Assembly (NCBI RefSeq): GCF_021227995.1
Contig: NZ_CP089301.1
Span: 5,456,001-5,520,000, forward strand
Source: Novosphingobium kaempferiae
GTDB taxonomy: Bacteria > Pseudomonadota > Alphaproteobacteria > Sphingomonadales > Sphingomonadaceae
DNA length: 64,000 nucleotides
Direction of reading: 5' to 3'
Below the pieces are notes generated by a model. It made no database searches, had not been told where the DNA came from, and saw only the letters and a list, made by a program, of their open reading frames with translations. Shown here piece after piece: positions 17,378-25,216 of the stretch. Every line of letters begins with the position of its first letter. Position 1 is the stretch's first letter. The position numbers were made by a program, and so were the translations under genes.

Positions 17378-17422
17378 ATTTCCCGTTTTGGGAAAATCAC
17401 GCTTGTTTCCCGTCTTGGGAAA
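17378..17422. promoter_or_regulatory. Tandem palindromic operators upstream of higBA
   Basis: Two copies of TTTCCC-N5-GGGAAA (17379-17395 with centre GTTTT; 17406-17422 with centre GTCTT), centres 27 bp apart, ending 17 bp before the toxin start. Paired palindromes of this kind are typical binding sites for an antitoxin repressor; the antitoxin encoded at 17760 has a helix-turn-helix. Confidence 0.65.
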
Positions 17423-17439
17423 GTGTAGGCATTCCTCCC

Positions 17440-17742
17440 ATGAGGATCATCGCGAGGAACCGGTTGGTCGCCTTCTGGGAACGCCATCCGGGGACCGAGC
17501 GGTCCCTGCGGCACTGGTTCGAAGTGGCGGAAGCGGCCAGCTGGGCGGGTCCGCTCGACGTGATGGCCGATTTCTCGAAGGCGAAGGCGCTCAACGGCGA
17601 GCGCGTCCGCTTCGAGGTGGCAGGCGGCGACTATCGCATGGTGGTCGCCTTCGACTGGAGGCGGTCGATCGCCTTCGTGAAATTCCTCGGCACCCACGCC
17701 GAATACGACAGGATCGACGCCCTGCGCGTCAGCCTGTTCTGA
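17440..17742 (+). CDS. higB: HigB-family mRNA interferase toxin
   Basis: 100 aa: MRIIARNRLVAFWERHPG at the start and WAGPLDVMADFSKAKALNGERVRFEVAGG in the middle are characteristic of HigB toxins that cleave mRNA at the ribosome; the last third (YRMVVAFDWRRSIAFVKFLGTHAEYDRI) contains the family's conserved H-x-x-Y-D. Toxin precedes antitoxin, as in higBA. Two palindromes in front suggest autoregulation. Located between the recombinase and the RPA initiator, it should stabilise the plasmid. Confidence 0.92.
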   Translation: MRIIARNRLVAFWERHPGTERSLRHWFEVAEAASWAGPLDVMADFSKAKALNGERVRFEVAGGDYRMVVAFDWRRSIAFVKFLGTHAEYDRIDALRVSLF

Positions 17743-17759
17743 TCTCAGGAGACGCGCGG

Positions 17760-18125
17760 ATGCACATCCGACCCATCAAGACCGACGAGGACCACGAGGC
17801 GGCGCTGCGCCTGATCGAGGAACTCTGGGGCGCCGAGGAAGGCAGCGAGGAGGGCGACCGGCTCGACGTGCTGGTGACGCTGGTGGAAGCCTACGAGCGC
17901 GACCGCTGGCCGATCGCGGCGCTCGACCCGGTGGGCGCGATCGAGGCGGCCATGGCGATGAACGGCCACAGCCGCGCCGACCTTGCCGCGCTGGTGGGCC
18001 AGTCGCGCGCGACCGAGATCCTCGGCCGCAAGCGCGCGCTGACATTGCCGATGATCCGCAAGATCGCGCGCGCCTGGCATGTGCCCGAAAGGGTGCTGGT
18101 TCAGGAGTATGCGCTCAATGCGTGA
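17760..18125 (+). CDS. higA: HigA-family antitoxin with helix-turn-helix
   Basis: 121 aa, ATG 17760 with AGGAG eight bases upstream, 17 bp after higB. The C-terminal 55 residues hold an HTH (SRADLAALVGQSRATEILGRKRALTLPMIRKIA); the N-terminal half is acidic (TDEDHEAALRLIEELWGAEEG) and presumably wraps the toxin. Its gene ends 88 bp before the RPA initiator and 28 bp before an iteron. Confidence 0.9.
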   Translation: MHIRPIKTDEDHEAALRLIEELWGAEEGSEEGDRLDVLVTLVEAYERDRWPIAALDPVGAIEAAMAMNGHSRADLAALVGQSRATEILGRKRALTLPMIRKIARAWHVPERVLVQEYALNA

Positions 18126-18153
18126 GGGCGGCTCGAACGTGAAAGGGCGTGAA

Positions 18154-18173
18154 TTCGTGCTTTCGAGTAGAAA
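18154..18173 (-). repeat. Single iteron upstream of the RPA gene
   Basis: TTCGTGCTTTCGAGTAGAAA, the reverse complement of the 20-bp iteron consensus TTYCTACTCGAWAGCACGAA found five times at 38377-38524. It lies 40 bp before the initiator gene and is probably an autoregulatory operator. Confidence 0.8.
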
Positions 18174-18212
18174 TTACCCACAGGCCGCGCAGGCCGGGGA
18201 AGGGCACGGAAA

Positions 18213-19100
18213 ATGACGGAAACTCCACTCCCCATGCCGCAGGGCGAGCTGTTCCTGCTCGACAGCCCGCTGACCGGCGAGATCCGCGGCGAACGCTCGC
18301 TGATGGCGTTCCCGTTCTTCGCGCTGTCCAAGAACGCCTGGATGAAGCCGCTGGCCTACGCCACGCCCTCGGTCTCGATCGAGGTGCGGCCCAGCGCACG
18401 GGGCGTCGCGACGATCTATGACAAGGAAATTGTCCTTTATATTGCGAGTCTTATGGCGTCGAAGATCGACGACGGGGACGCCGTCTCGCAGGACTTCACG
18501 TTCACCGCGCATGACCTTTTCAGCGTCACCGGATCGAACCACTCGGCGCGCTCCTATTCGCGCCTCGCGGACGCGCTGGAGCGGCTGCAGGGCACGCAGA
18601 TCCGCACCAACATCGAGGCCGGCGGAGAGGGCGAGGAGGGCTTCTTCTCGTGGCTCTCCGAAGCGCGACTGCAATATGCAAGGTCGGGGAAGAAGGGCGA
18701 AAAACGGCTGAAAGCCGTCAAGGTTCGTCTCTGCGACTGGCTGTTTCGCGCCATCCTGCGCGACCGGCAGGTGCTCGACTACGCGCACACCTACTTCCAG
18801 CTCGGCCCGATCGAGCGGCGCATCTACGAAGTGGCGCGCAGCACCTGCGTCGAGGGCGAGGCGCTGGAAATCGACCTTGCGACCTTCCGCCTGCAGATCG
18901 GATTCCAGAACCAGCTCTCCAATTTCCGCGTGGCGATGCGCCAGATCGTCGCCGAAAACGCCATCCCGGACTATGACTTGCAGCTGGTTGAGGAACCTGA
19001 AGATACTGAAAATACAGGAAAACGCGGGAGAAAATCGACCAAGGCCAAGGTCGTGATCCGGCGACGTTCGAAGGTGGCTGGGCAGCTTGCAATGGACTGA
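18213..19100 (+). CDS. repA: Plasmid replication initiator protein (RPA family)
   Basis: 295 aa. Begins with the signature of the alphaproteobacterial replication initiator protein A family: LMAFPFFALSKNAWMKPL, then GVATIYDKEIVLYIASLM and FTAHDLFSVTGSNHSARSYSRLADALERLQGTQI (first winged-helix region), and YFQLGPIERRIYEVARSTC in the second half. The tail is basic (GKRGRKSTKAKVVIRRRSK). Single iterons in opposite orientation flank the gene at 18154 and 19141, identical in core to the five-iteron array 20 kb away. It should bind those iterons and open the origin. Confidence 0.93.
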   Translation: MTETPLPMPQGELFLLDSPLTGEIRGERSLMAFPFFALSKNAWMKPLAYATPSVSIEVRPSARGVATIYDKEIVLYIASLMASKIDDGDAVSQDFTFTAHDLFSVTGSNHSARSYSRLADALERLQGTQIRTNIEAGGEGEEGFFSWLSEARLQYARSGKKGEKRLKAVKVRLCDWLFRAILRDRQVLDYAHTYFQLGPIERRIYEVARSTCVEGEALEIDLATFRLQIGFQNQLSNFRVAMRQIVAENAIPDYDLQLVEEPEDTENTGKRGRKSTKAKVVIRRRSKVAGQLAMD

Positions 19101-19140
19101 TCGTGGTCTGCGCACGGTGTGGCGAATTTCCAGAATTTAA

Positions 19141-19160
19141 TTCCTACTCGAAAGCACGAA
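19141..19160 (+). repeat. Single iteron downstream of the RPA gene
   Basis: TTCCTACTCGAAAGCACGAA, identical to the first copy of the origin array at 38377. It lies 40 bp after the RPA stop in opposite orientation to the upstream copy. The 189 bp between the RPA stop and rmlC contain no other recognisable feature. Confidence 0.85.
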
Positions 19161-19289
19161 TTTTCAAGGCTGCCGGAAGGTGGCTCCGTCATAGGGCGTG
19201 GCCGTGCAAGTCCCAGCGACATGACACGGCCGACGGACGAAGCCATGTCCTTCCCGGTTTGCCGAGCGAACTAAGGTGAAAGGCAGGAC

Positions 19290-19865
19290 ATGGAGATCAG
19301 GGCCCTCGACATTCCCGGCGTCATGCTGGTCACGCCGCGCCACATCGGCGACGAGCGCGGCTACTTCGCCGAAACCTTCCGCGCCGACGTCTTCGCGCGG
19401 GAATGCGGAGACTGGACCTTCGTGCAGGACAACGAGTCCCGCAGCGCGAAGGCGGGCACCATCCGCGGGCTCCACTTCCAGAGCGAACCGCATGCGCAGG
19501 GCAAGCTGGTGCGCTGCACAGCGGGCGCGCTGTTCGACGTGGCGGTGGACATCCGCGCCGGCTCGCCCACTTACGGGCAGTGGGTGGGGGAGACGCTGAC
19601 GCCGGAGAATGGCCGCCAGATGTGGGTGCCTCCGGGTTTTGCCCACGGGTTTTGCTCGCTCGAGCCGGATACGGTGATCTGCTACAAGGTCACCGGCTAC
19701 TACAGTGCCGCGTGCGACAAGGGGCTCGCCTGGGACGACCCGGCGATCGGCGTCGCCTGGCCGGACGTGGCCGACCCGGAAACCCTTTCGGGCAAGGACC
19801 GCAAGCAGCCGCTGCTGGCGGACCTGCCCGAGTATTTCGCCTGGAGTCAGAGAGCTTATGCATGA
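19290..19865 (+). CDS. rmlC: dTDP-4-dehydrorhamnose 3,5-epimerase
   Basis: 191 aa cupin enzyme. Shows the family order: IPGVMLVTPRHIGDERGYFAETF, VQDNESRSAKAGTIRGLHFQ (catalytic His in GLHFQ), GALFDVAVDIRAGSPTYG, and VPPGFAHGFCSLEPDTVICYKVTGYY with the catalytic Tyr. Third step of dTDP-L-rhamnose synthesis. Followed directly by rmlD with overlapping ends. rmlA and rmlB are not in the window, so the dTDP-glucose branch must be supplied by another replicon. Confidence 0.95.
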   Translation: MEIRALDIPGVMLVTPRHIGDERGYFAETFRADVFARECGDWTFVQDNESRSAKAGTIRGLHFQSEPHAQGKLVRCTAGALFDVAVDIRAGSPTYGQWVGETLTPENGRQMWVPPGFAHGFCSLEPDTVICYKVTGYYSAACDKGLAWDDPAIGVAWPDVADPETLSGKDRKQPLLADLPEYFAWSQRAYA

Positions 19866-20769
19866 CGGCGTTTACTCTGACGGTCCGGCGCTGCGGATCG
19901 CGGTGACCGGCAAGGCCGGGCAGGTCGTCACCGCGCTCGTCGAGCGCGCCGCCGCTGCCGGGCATCAGGTGATCGCGCTTGGCCGCCCCGAACTGGACCT
20001 TGCCGATCCCGCTTCGATCATGTGCGCGCTGGAGGCAGCGACGCCCGATGTGGTGATCTCGACCGCCGCCTATACCGCCGTGGACAAGGCCGAGGGGGAG
20101 CGCGACCTTGCCCATGCCGTGAACGCGGCGGGCGCGGGCGCGGTGGCGCGCGCCGCCCGGAGGCTGGGCGTGCCGCTGGTCCATGTCTCGACCGACTACG
20201 TGTTCGACGGGATGCTGGACCGCCCTTACGTGGAAAGCGATCCCGTCGGCCCGACCGGCGTCTACGGCGCATCCAAGCTGGCGGGCGAGCGCGCCGTGCT
20301 GGCCGAGCATGGCGACAACAGCGCGGTGCTGCGCATCGCCTGGGTCTACAGCCCCTTCGGCGGCAATTTCGTCAAGACCATGCTGCGTCTTGCCGGGGAC
20401 CGCGACGAGATCGCGGTGGTCGCCGACCAGCGCGGCAATCCGACCAGTGCGCTGGATATCGCCGATGGTATCCTGATGGTAGCCGCCAACCTTGTCGCCA
20501 GCGACGACCCCGATCTGCGCGGGGTGTTCCACATGACTGCGGGCGGCGAGGCGAGCTGGGCCGACTTCGCACAGGGCATCTTCGCGGCCTCGGCGGCGCA
20601 GGGCGGCCCGTCGGCGCGGGTGCGGCCGATCACTACCGCCGAGTATCCGACCCCGGCGACGAGGCCCGCGAATTCGCGGCTCGACTGCACGCGGATCGCC
20701 CGGATCCATGGCGTTGCACTGCCTGACTGGCGCGGTTCGCTGGATGCCGTGGTCGCGCGGCTGACCTGA
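19858..20769 (+). CDS. rmlD: dTDP-4-dehydrorhamnose reductase
   Basis: 303 aa. NAD(P)-binding TGKAGQVVTAL at the N-terminus, the extended-SDR S/Y-x3-K site (VSTDYVFDG and YGASKLAGERAVL), and RIAWVYSPFGGNFVKTML, all typical of RmlD. Start ATG 19858 overlaps rmlC by 8 bp; the ATG at 19862 is in another frame. It makes dTDP-L-rhamnose. Ends 14 bp from the convergent oxygenase gene. Confidence 0.94.
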   Translation: MHDGVYSDGPALRIAVTGKAGQVVTALVERAAAAGHQVIALGRPELDLADPASIMCALEAATPDVVISTAAYTAVDKAEGERDLAHAVNAAGAGAVARAARRLGVPLVHVSTDYVFDGMLDRPYVESDPVGPTGVYGASKLAGERAVLAEHGDNSAVLRIAWVYSPFGGNFVKTMLRLAGDRDEIAVVADQRGNPTSALDIADGILMVAANLVASDDPDLRGVFHMTAGGEASWADFAQGIFAASAAQGGPSARVRPITTAEYPTPATRPANSRLDCTRIARIHGVALPDWRGSLDAVVARLT

Positions 20770-20783
20770 CGGCGGGCCGCTTT

Positions 20784-21800
20784 TCAGTCCGTCGGGCGCC
20801 GGGTTCCCACCGGGCGCCACGGCTGGCCGATGCGCTTTTCCAGCCTGTCGCGCGCGGACCAGAGCCAGTTCACGCGGCGCTCGGCGATGCCCGGCAGGCT
20901 GAGCAGGTCGCCGCCCAGCCACATCAGGAAGGGGTTGCGGCGGGCATAGGACCATATCTCGACGCGTTCGCCAGACCGTGCCGAGAGGCCGCGCGCGTGG
21001 AAGCCGAGGGTGTCGGCGACCACCAGCGTATTGCCGGGCACCGCTAGCGCCTCCGCGTCGCCAAGCTTCATTGCCGCCAGATCCTGCGCCGAAACCCGCG
21101 GAGAACCACGCGCCGAGAGCCGGTCTATGGCGCGTGGGTCGGCCAGCGAGCGCTGCCGCTCCCAAGCGAGCCGCTCGGGCGTGAAGCGGTGCGAGCCGCG
21201 CACATACGTGAACGGCCCTTCGTCCTCCGCCACCGGATTGAGGAACAGCCAGGCCTTGAGCGAGGAGTGGAAGCTGTCCGCGTGGAGGGTCTCCTGCGGG
21301 TCCGGCTCGTTGCCCTCGAAGTGGCTGACGATGGTCTGGATGTAGTGCAGCGGCGTCGTGCGGAAGCCGGCGACGTAGTGGAACAGCGCCACGACATCCT
21401 CGCGCTCCAGCAGCGCACGCAGCGCCGGGATCGCGGCGAGCATGTCCAGGTCGATCGCCAGCCTGCGGGTGATGGCATCGCCCTGCCGCATCTCGCGCGC
21501 GGGGCCTTCGTAGGCCAGCAGCGCCGCGCGCAGCGTCGGGAACTCGGCCGGGGGCACGATGTCGGGAATGGCGACGAAGCCGTCGCGGTCGAACGCCTCG
21601 CGCCAGTCGGCTCGCACTTTGCCCGCAAGCCGCCGCCGCCGCCAAGAACAGAGCCCTGCCGCCAGTCTGACCCGCGCGACGTGCAGCCCGCGCGCGTTGA
21701 GGCGGCGCGAGCCGATCAGCGGGTTGTCGAGGAAGCTCTTGGCGCCCGTCAGCAGCTGTGCCGCCCAGACCGGAGCCATCAGCACCTTGGCGATTTTCAC
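20784..21800 (-). CDS. Phytanoyl-CoA dioxygenase (PhyH)-family protein
   Basis: 338 aa from the GTG at 21800 (AAGAGA in front); an in-frame TTG five codons earlier is possible. Fe(II)/2-oxoglutarate fold with the iron-binding H-x-D in ETLHADSFHSSLKAWLFLNPV and the distal His in DTLGFHARGLSARSGERVEIW; the N-terminal FDRDGFVAIPDIVPP is the family opening. PhyH-like proteins in glycan loci are thought to hydroxylate lipids or sugars. Between rmlD and a toxin-antitoxin pair, so a role in modifying the capsule or its lipid anchor is inferred only. Confidence 0.82.
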   Translation of the reverse strand: MKIAKVLMAPVWAAQLLTGAKSFLDNPLIGSRRLNARGLHVARVRLAAGLCSWRRRRLAGKVRADWREAFDRDGFVAIPDIVPPAEFPTLRAALLAYEGPAREMRQGDAITRRLAIDLDMLAAIPALRALLEREDVVALFHYVAGFRTTPLHYIQTIVSHFEGNEPDPQETLHADSFHSSLKAWLFLNPVAEDEGPFTYVRGSHRFTPERLAWERQRSLADPRAIDRLSARGSPRVSAQDLAAMKLGDAEALAVPGNTLVVADTLGFHARGLSARSGERVEIWSYARRNPFLMWLGGDLLSLPGIAERRVNWLWSARDRLEKRIGQPWRPVGTRRPTD

Positions 21801-21821
21801 GGCATTCTCTTTCAATTCAGG

Positions 21822-22145
21822 TCACGCAATGTCGAGGAAGACCGCTAGCGAACGCGTCACCGACAGCATCGTTTCGGCGTCCAGTTGACCGATGGTTGCG
21901 CCGATCCGCTCGCGTTTCACCGACATGGCCTTGTCGACCATGACCTGCGAGGGCTTGCGCAGGCCGTTATCGGGTGTCGGCGCCACGGGCACGCGGATCA
22001 GCGGCGCGTCCACCGGCGTGCCGGAGAGCAGCAGCACCGTCAGCGTGCCGGTCGCATCGAAGCGGTCGGACTGGACGACGAGGGCCGGGCGCGGCTTGCC
22101 GAAATCGCCTGGCGCCGCGATCGTCACGAGATCGCCGCGTTTCAC
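21822..22145 (-). CDS. MazF/PemK-family mRNA interferase toxin
   Basis: 107 aa: VKRGDLVTIAAPGDFGKPRPALVVQSD is the classic MazF/PemK opening (R-G-D-x-V and K-x-R-P-x-L-V), followed by the beta-barrel SGTPVDAPLIRVPVAP and ending QLDAETMLSVTRSLAVFL. GTG start at 22145 overlaps the antitoxin stop as GTGA. Second toxin-antitoxin module of the plasmid. Confidence 0.92.
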   Translation of the reverse strand: MKRGDLVTIAAPGDFGKPRPALVVQSDRFDATGTLTVLLLSGTPVDAPLIRVPVAPTPDNGLRKPSQVMVDKAMSVKRERIGATIGQLDAETMLSVTRSLAVFLDIA

Positions 22146-22363
22146 TCGTCTTCGGCGTCCAGGTCGACGAGCGCGGCGTCAAGGAAGTCGTCGAGGTCGG
22201 CATCGGTGGTATCGGCAGCAGCGACGGCGAGGGCCTGCCTGCGGCATTCTTCGGCAAACCCGGGCCTGCGCGTGTCCGGCACCCAGATCTGGATCGGACG
22301 CAGCCCCGCGGCACGCAGCGCATCGCGGCGCTTCCGGACGCGTTCGCTGACAGGTGCGGGCAT
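22142..22363 (-). CDS. Antitoxin of the MazF module (DUF3018-like)
   Basis: 73 aa, ATG 22363 with AAGGAG in front. SERVRKRRDALRAAGLRPIQIWVPDTRRP is the N-terminal DNA-binding signature of the short antitoxins that accompany MazF toxins in alphaproteobacteria; the C-terminus is very acidic (DTTDADLDDFLDAALVDLDAEDE), the part that should occupy the toxin. A 12-bp palindrome lies 20 bp upstream. Confidence 0.88.
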   Translation of the reverse strand: MPAPVSERVRKRRDALRAAGLRPIQIWVPDTRRPGFAEECRRQALAVAAADTTDADLDDFLDAALVDLDAEDE

Positions 22364-22382
22364 GGCGTGCTCCTTGGCAATC

Positions 22383-22394
22383 GTTACATGTAAC
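22383..22394. promoter_or_regulatory. Palindromic operator of the mazEF-like module
   Basis: Perfect palindrome GTTACATGTAAC immediately upstream of the antitoxin ribosome site; probably the autoregulatory operator. Confidence 0.6.
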
Positions 22395-22440
22395 ATAATG
22401 CCGGACCGGTGGGGAGGCAAGGGAATGCCTCCCGCACTCC

Positions 22441-23268
22441 TCACCCCTTCACCACTGCGTCGATCGCCATCATCCGCGCCCAGAGGGCCTCGAACTGGTC
22501 GAGCGGCAGGGCGTTGGGGCCGTCGGACAGCGCCTTGTCGGGGTCCGGGTGGGTCTCCATGAACACGCCCGCGACGCCTGCCGCCACGGCCGCGCGGGCC
22601 AGCAGCGGCACGTATTCGCGCTGGCCGCCCGAACGCTCGCCAAGGCCGCCGGGTTGCTGCACCGAATGGGTCGCATCGAACACCACCGGGCAGCCGGTCT
22701 CGGCCATGATCGACAGGCCGCGCATGTCGGAGACGAGCGTGTTGTAGCCGAACGAGGTGCCGCGCTCGCACAGCAGGAAGGCGTCCGGGTCATGCCCCGC
22801 CGCCTCGGCTGCGTTGCGGGCCTTGGCGACGACCTGCTTCATGTCGCCGGGCGCCATGAACTGCGCCTTCTTGATGTTGACCGGCTTGCCCGAGGCGGCG
22901 ACGGCGGCGATGAAGTCGGTCTGGCGGGCGAGGAACGCGGGCGTCTGGAGCACGTCGACCACTTCGGCCACGGCCTTGACCTGGGCCGCTTCATGCACGT
23001 CGGTGATGACCGGCAGGCCGGTCTCGGCGCGCACTTTCTCCAGGATGCGCAGGCCCTCGTCCATGCCGAGGCCGCGGAACGACTTGTCCGAGCTGCGGTT
23101 GGCCTTGTCGAACGAACTCTTGAAGATCAGGAACAGACCGAGCCGCCGAGCGGTCGCAGCAAGCGTTTCGGCGACGGAAAGCGTCAGTTCCTCGCTTTCG
23201 ATGACGCATGGTCCCGCAATCGCGAATATGGGGGTCTGGGGGCCTACGGCGTTTCCGCAGAGGATCAT
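22441..23268 (-). CDS. kdsA: 3-deoxy-8-phosphooctulonate synthase (Kdo-8-phosphate synthase)
   Basis: 275 aa TIM-barrel enzyme condensing arabinose 5-phosphate and phosphoenolpyruvate. Hallmarks: [85 protein letters not shown] and [13 protein letters not shown]. The metal-independent or Asn-type variant is suggested by NIKKAQF (no Cys in the first loop). Supplies Kdo for the capsule linker together with kdsD and kdsB; divergent from kdsD. Confidence 0.95.
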   Translation of the reverse strand: MILCGNAVGPQTPIFAIAGPCVIESEELTLSVAETLAATARRLGLFLIFKSSFDKANRSSDKSFRGLGMDEGLRILEKVRAETGLPVITDVHEAAQVKAVAEVVDVLQTPAFLARQTDFIAAVAASGKPVNIKKAQFMAPGDMKQVVAKARNAAEAAGHDPDAFLLCERGTSFGYNTLVSDMRGLSIMAETGCPVVFDATHSVQQPGGLGERSGGQREYVPLLARAAVAAGVAGVFMETHPDPDKALSDGPNALPLDQFEALWARMMAIDAVVKG

Positions 23269-23459
23269 GGGTGATGCCTTGACTGGTTGAATTGCTGAAA
23301 CAGGGTGGTGCGCCCGATGCCATGCGGCCAGGGCGATGCGCCTTAAGGGGCTTCCCTAAGCCGGGAATGAAACTTCTGGCAATCCCTCTCTGGTTCAAAT
23401 AATGGTCCAGATTCCTGCCTGCTTGCGGGTAGCCGAATAACAAAAAGACACAGAACGAT

Positions 23460-24446
23460 ATGAAGAGCGCTTTCTTCCAGACGCGATATGCCGCTTCGGC
23501 ACTGAAGACCCTCGATATCGAGATGCAGGCGCTGGAAACGCTGAAGACCGCGCTGCAGGGCCCCGACCTCAGCCGCGAGGTCGAACGGGCCATCGCGGCT
23601 CTGGCGGCCACGCGCGGCCGCGTCATCGTCACCGGCATGGGCAAGAGTGGTCATATCGCGCGCAAGATCGCCGCGACCATGCGCTCCACCGGCACTTCGG
23701 CGCTGTACCTCCACCCCGGCGAGGCGAGCCACGGCGACCTTGGCGTCATCACCAAGCAGGACGTGGTGCTGGCCATCACCTGGTCGGGCGAGACTGCCGA
23801 GCTGGGCGACATCCTGCACTACTGCAACCACTACGGTGTGACGCTGATCGTCGCCACCAGCCATGCGGAAAGCACCGCAGCGCGCGCGGCGGACATCGCC
23901 CTCATCATGCCGCCGGTGCGCGAGGCCTGCCCGAACGAGCTGGCGCCGACCTCCTCCACCACCATCCAGCTCGTGCTGGGCGATGCGCTGGCGGTGGCGC
24001 TGATCGAGGCGCGCGGTTTCACGTCCTCCGACTTCCGCGTGTTTCACCCTGGCGGCAAGCTGGGCGCGCAGCTTTCCACCGTGGGCGAGATCATGGGCAC
24101 CGGCGACGCCATCCCGCGCGTCGGCGGCGACGCCTCGCTCACCAGCGCCACCATCGAGATGAGCCGCAAGCGCTACGGCTGCACCGCCGTCGTGGACGCT
24201 GACGACCGGCTCATCGGCGCCTTCACCGACGGCGACCTGCGCCGCTGCATCACGGTGCATGACCTCAACGACAACATCGGCCTGCACATGTCGGTAAACC
24301 CGCTGACCGTGTCGGCGGACACGCTGGCCTCCGACGCGCTGCGCATTCTCAACGAGAACGCGGTTTCGGTGCTGTTCGTGGTCGATGCGGGCAAGCTGGT
24401 GGGCATCGTCCACATGCACGACATCGTGCGGACCGGGGTGGCCTGA
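23460..24446 (+). CDS. kdsD: Arabinose-5-phosphate isomerase (KdsD/KpsF)
   Basis: 328 aa. SIS domain: RVIVTGMGKSGHIARKIAATMRSTGT and HPGEASHGDLGVITKQDVVLAITWSGET; then LGDALAVALIEARGFTSSDFRVFHPGGKLG, the KpsF/KdsD signature. Two CBS domains fill the C-terminus (about 205-328). Converts ribulose 5-phosphate to arabinose 5-phosphate, the kdsA substrate. The 191-bp gap to kdsA should hold both promoters. Together with kdsA and kdsB it gives the plasmid its own CMP-Kdo supply. Confidence 0.95.
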   Translation: MKSAFFQTRYAASALKTLDIEMQALETLKTALQGPDLSREVERAIAALAATRGRVIVTGMGKSGHIARKIAATMRSTGTSALYLHPGEASHGDLGVITKQDVVLAITWSGETAELGDILHYCNHYGVTLIVATSHAESTAARAADIALIMPPVREACPNELAPTSSTTIQLVLGDALAVALIEARGFTSSDFRVFHPGGKLGAQLSTVGEIMGTGDAIPRVGGDASLTSATIEMSRKRYGCTAVVDADDRLIGAFTDGDLRRCITVHDLNDNIGLHMSVNPLTVSADTLASDALRILNENAVSVLFVVDAGKLVGIVHMHDIVRTGVA

Positions 24447-24459
24447 GGCGTCCGCGACG

Positions 24460-24849
24460 TCAGCGGATCTGCACGACATCCACGCCAATGGCTTCGGCAA
24501 CGAGGCTCCACTGCCTGTCGCACGTCCAGCTCGCCAGCCCGTCGCGCTGCGCCAGGGCAAGGCAGTAGCGGTCGCCGAGCGAGAGCCCGGCCTCCGCCGT
24601 CAGCGCGCGCAGGCGACCGGCGATGCGCGACAGCGCGTGGTCGGCGGGCACGATCTCGATCGGCAGCGGGTCCAGCATCGCGTCGATGGTGGCGGGCGGC
24701 ATGCCGAGGTGCGCGTAATGGCTGACGACTTCGGCATAGTTCACCGCGCACATGCGGGTGGACGCTATCGCCTCCGCGACCCTATCGGCGCCCGGTTCCG
24801 CGTTCAGCATGGCGATCAGCGCGGACGCATCCAGCACGATGCCGGTCAT
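24460..24849 (-). CDS. vapC: VapC-family PIN-domain ribonuclease toxin
   Basis: 129 aa PIN domain: acidic residues in IVLDASALIAMLNAEPG, NYAEVVSHYA, LSLGDRYCLALAQRDGL and TCDRQW. Start overlaps the antitoxin stop by 4 bp. Third toxin-antitoxin module; converges with kdsD 14 bp away. Confidence 0.93.
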   Translation of the reverse strand: MTGIVLDASALIAMLNAEPGADRVAEAIASTRMCAVNYAEVVSHYAHLGMPPATIDAMLDPLPIEIVPADHALSRIAGRLRALTAEAGLSLGDRYCLALAQRDGLASWTCDRQWSLVAEAIGVDVVQIR

Positions 24850-25091
24850 TCGCCGCTGTCTTCCCGGCGGCCGGCAAGGAAGCTTGCGGCATCGGCGGCG
24901 GGCTGTCCCGCCGCATACTGCCGGGCAAGGGCCTGTGCGCGGGCAACGGCCTGCGCGGCGGTGCGCATGACGATGCCGTCCTCGGTCTCCTCAAGGAAGA
25001 TCGCTCCGCCATCGACGAGGCCGAGCCGCTTGCGGATCTCGGCGGGAAGGCTCATGCGCCCGTTCGGCGTTATGTTGACCTGAATGGTCAT
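24846..25091 (-). CDS. vapB: AbrB/MazE-fold antitoxin (VapB)
   Basis: 81 aa. Swapped-hairpin AbrB fold at residues 1-48: QVNITPNGRMSLPAEIRKRLGL, GGAIFLEETEDGIVMRT. The C-terminal helix region (QALARQYAAGQPAADAASFLAGRRED) should bind VapC. Probably autoregulates the operon from the 125-bp gap to kdsB. Confidence 0.92.
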   Translation of the reverse strand: MTIQVNITPNGRMSLPAEIRKRLGLVDGGAIFLEETEDGIVMRTAAQAVARAQALARQYAAGQPAADAASFLAGRREDSGE

Positions 25092-25163
25092 GCATGCCTC
25101 ATTCGATCATATATGCCACTGATTGCAGCTTATGCCATGAAACGCGATGAATTGCCATCAACC

Positions 25164-25191
25164 CCGCTCAGGCTGAGCTTGTCGAAGCCCC
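25164..25191. repeat. Short intergenic repeat (GAGCTTGTCGAAG type)
   Basis: CCGCTCAGGCTGAGCTTGTC followed by GAAGCCCC matches half of the palindromic CTGAGCTTGTCGAAG repeat that is widespread in sphingomonad and other proteobacterial intergenic DNA. Only one arm is present. Confidence 0.5.
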
Positions 25192-25216
25192 CCGCGTTCG
25201 GGCATTGACGCCACCG

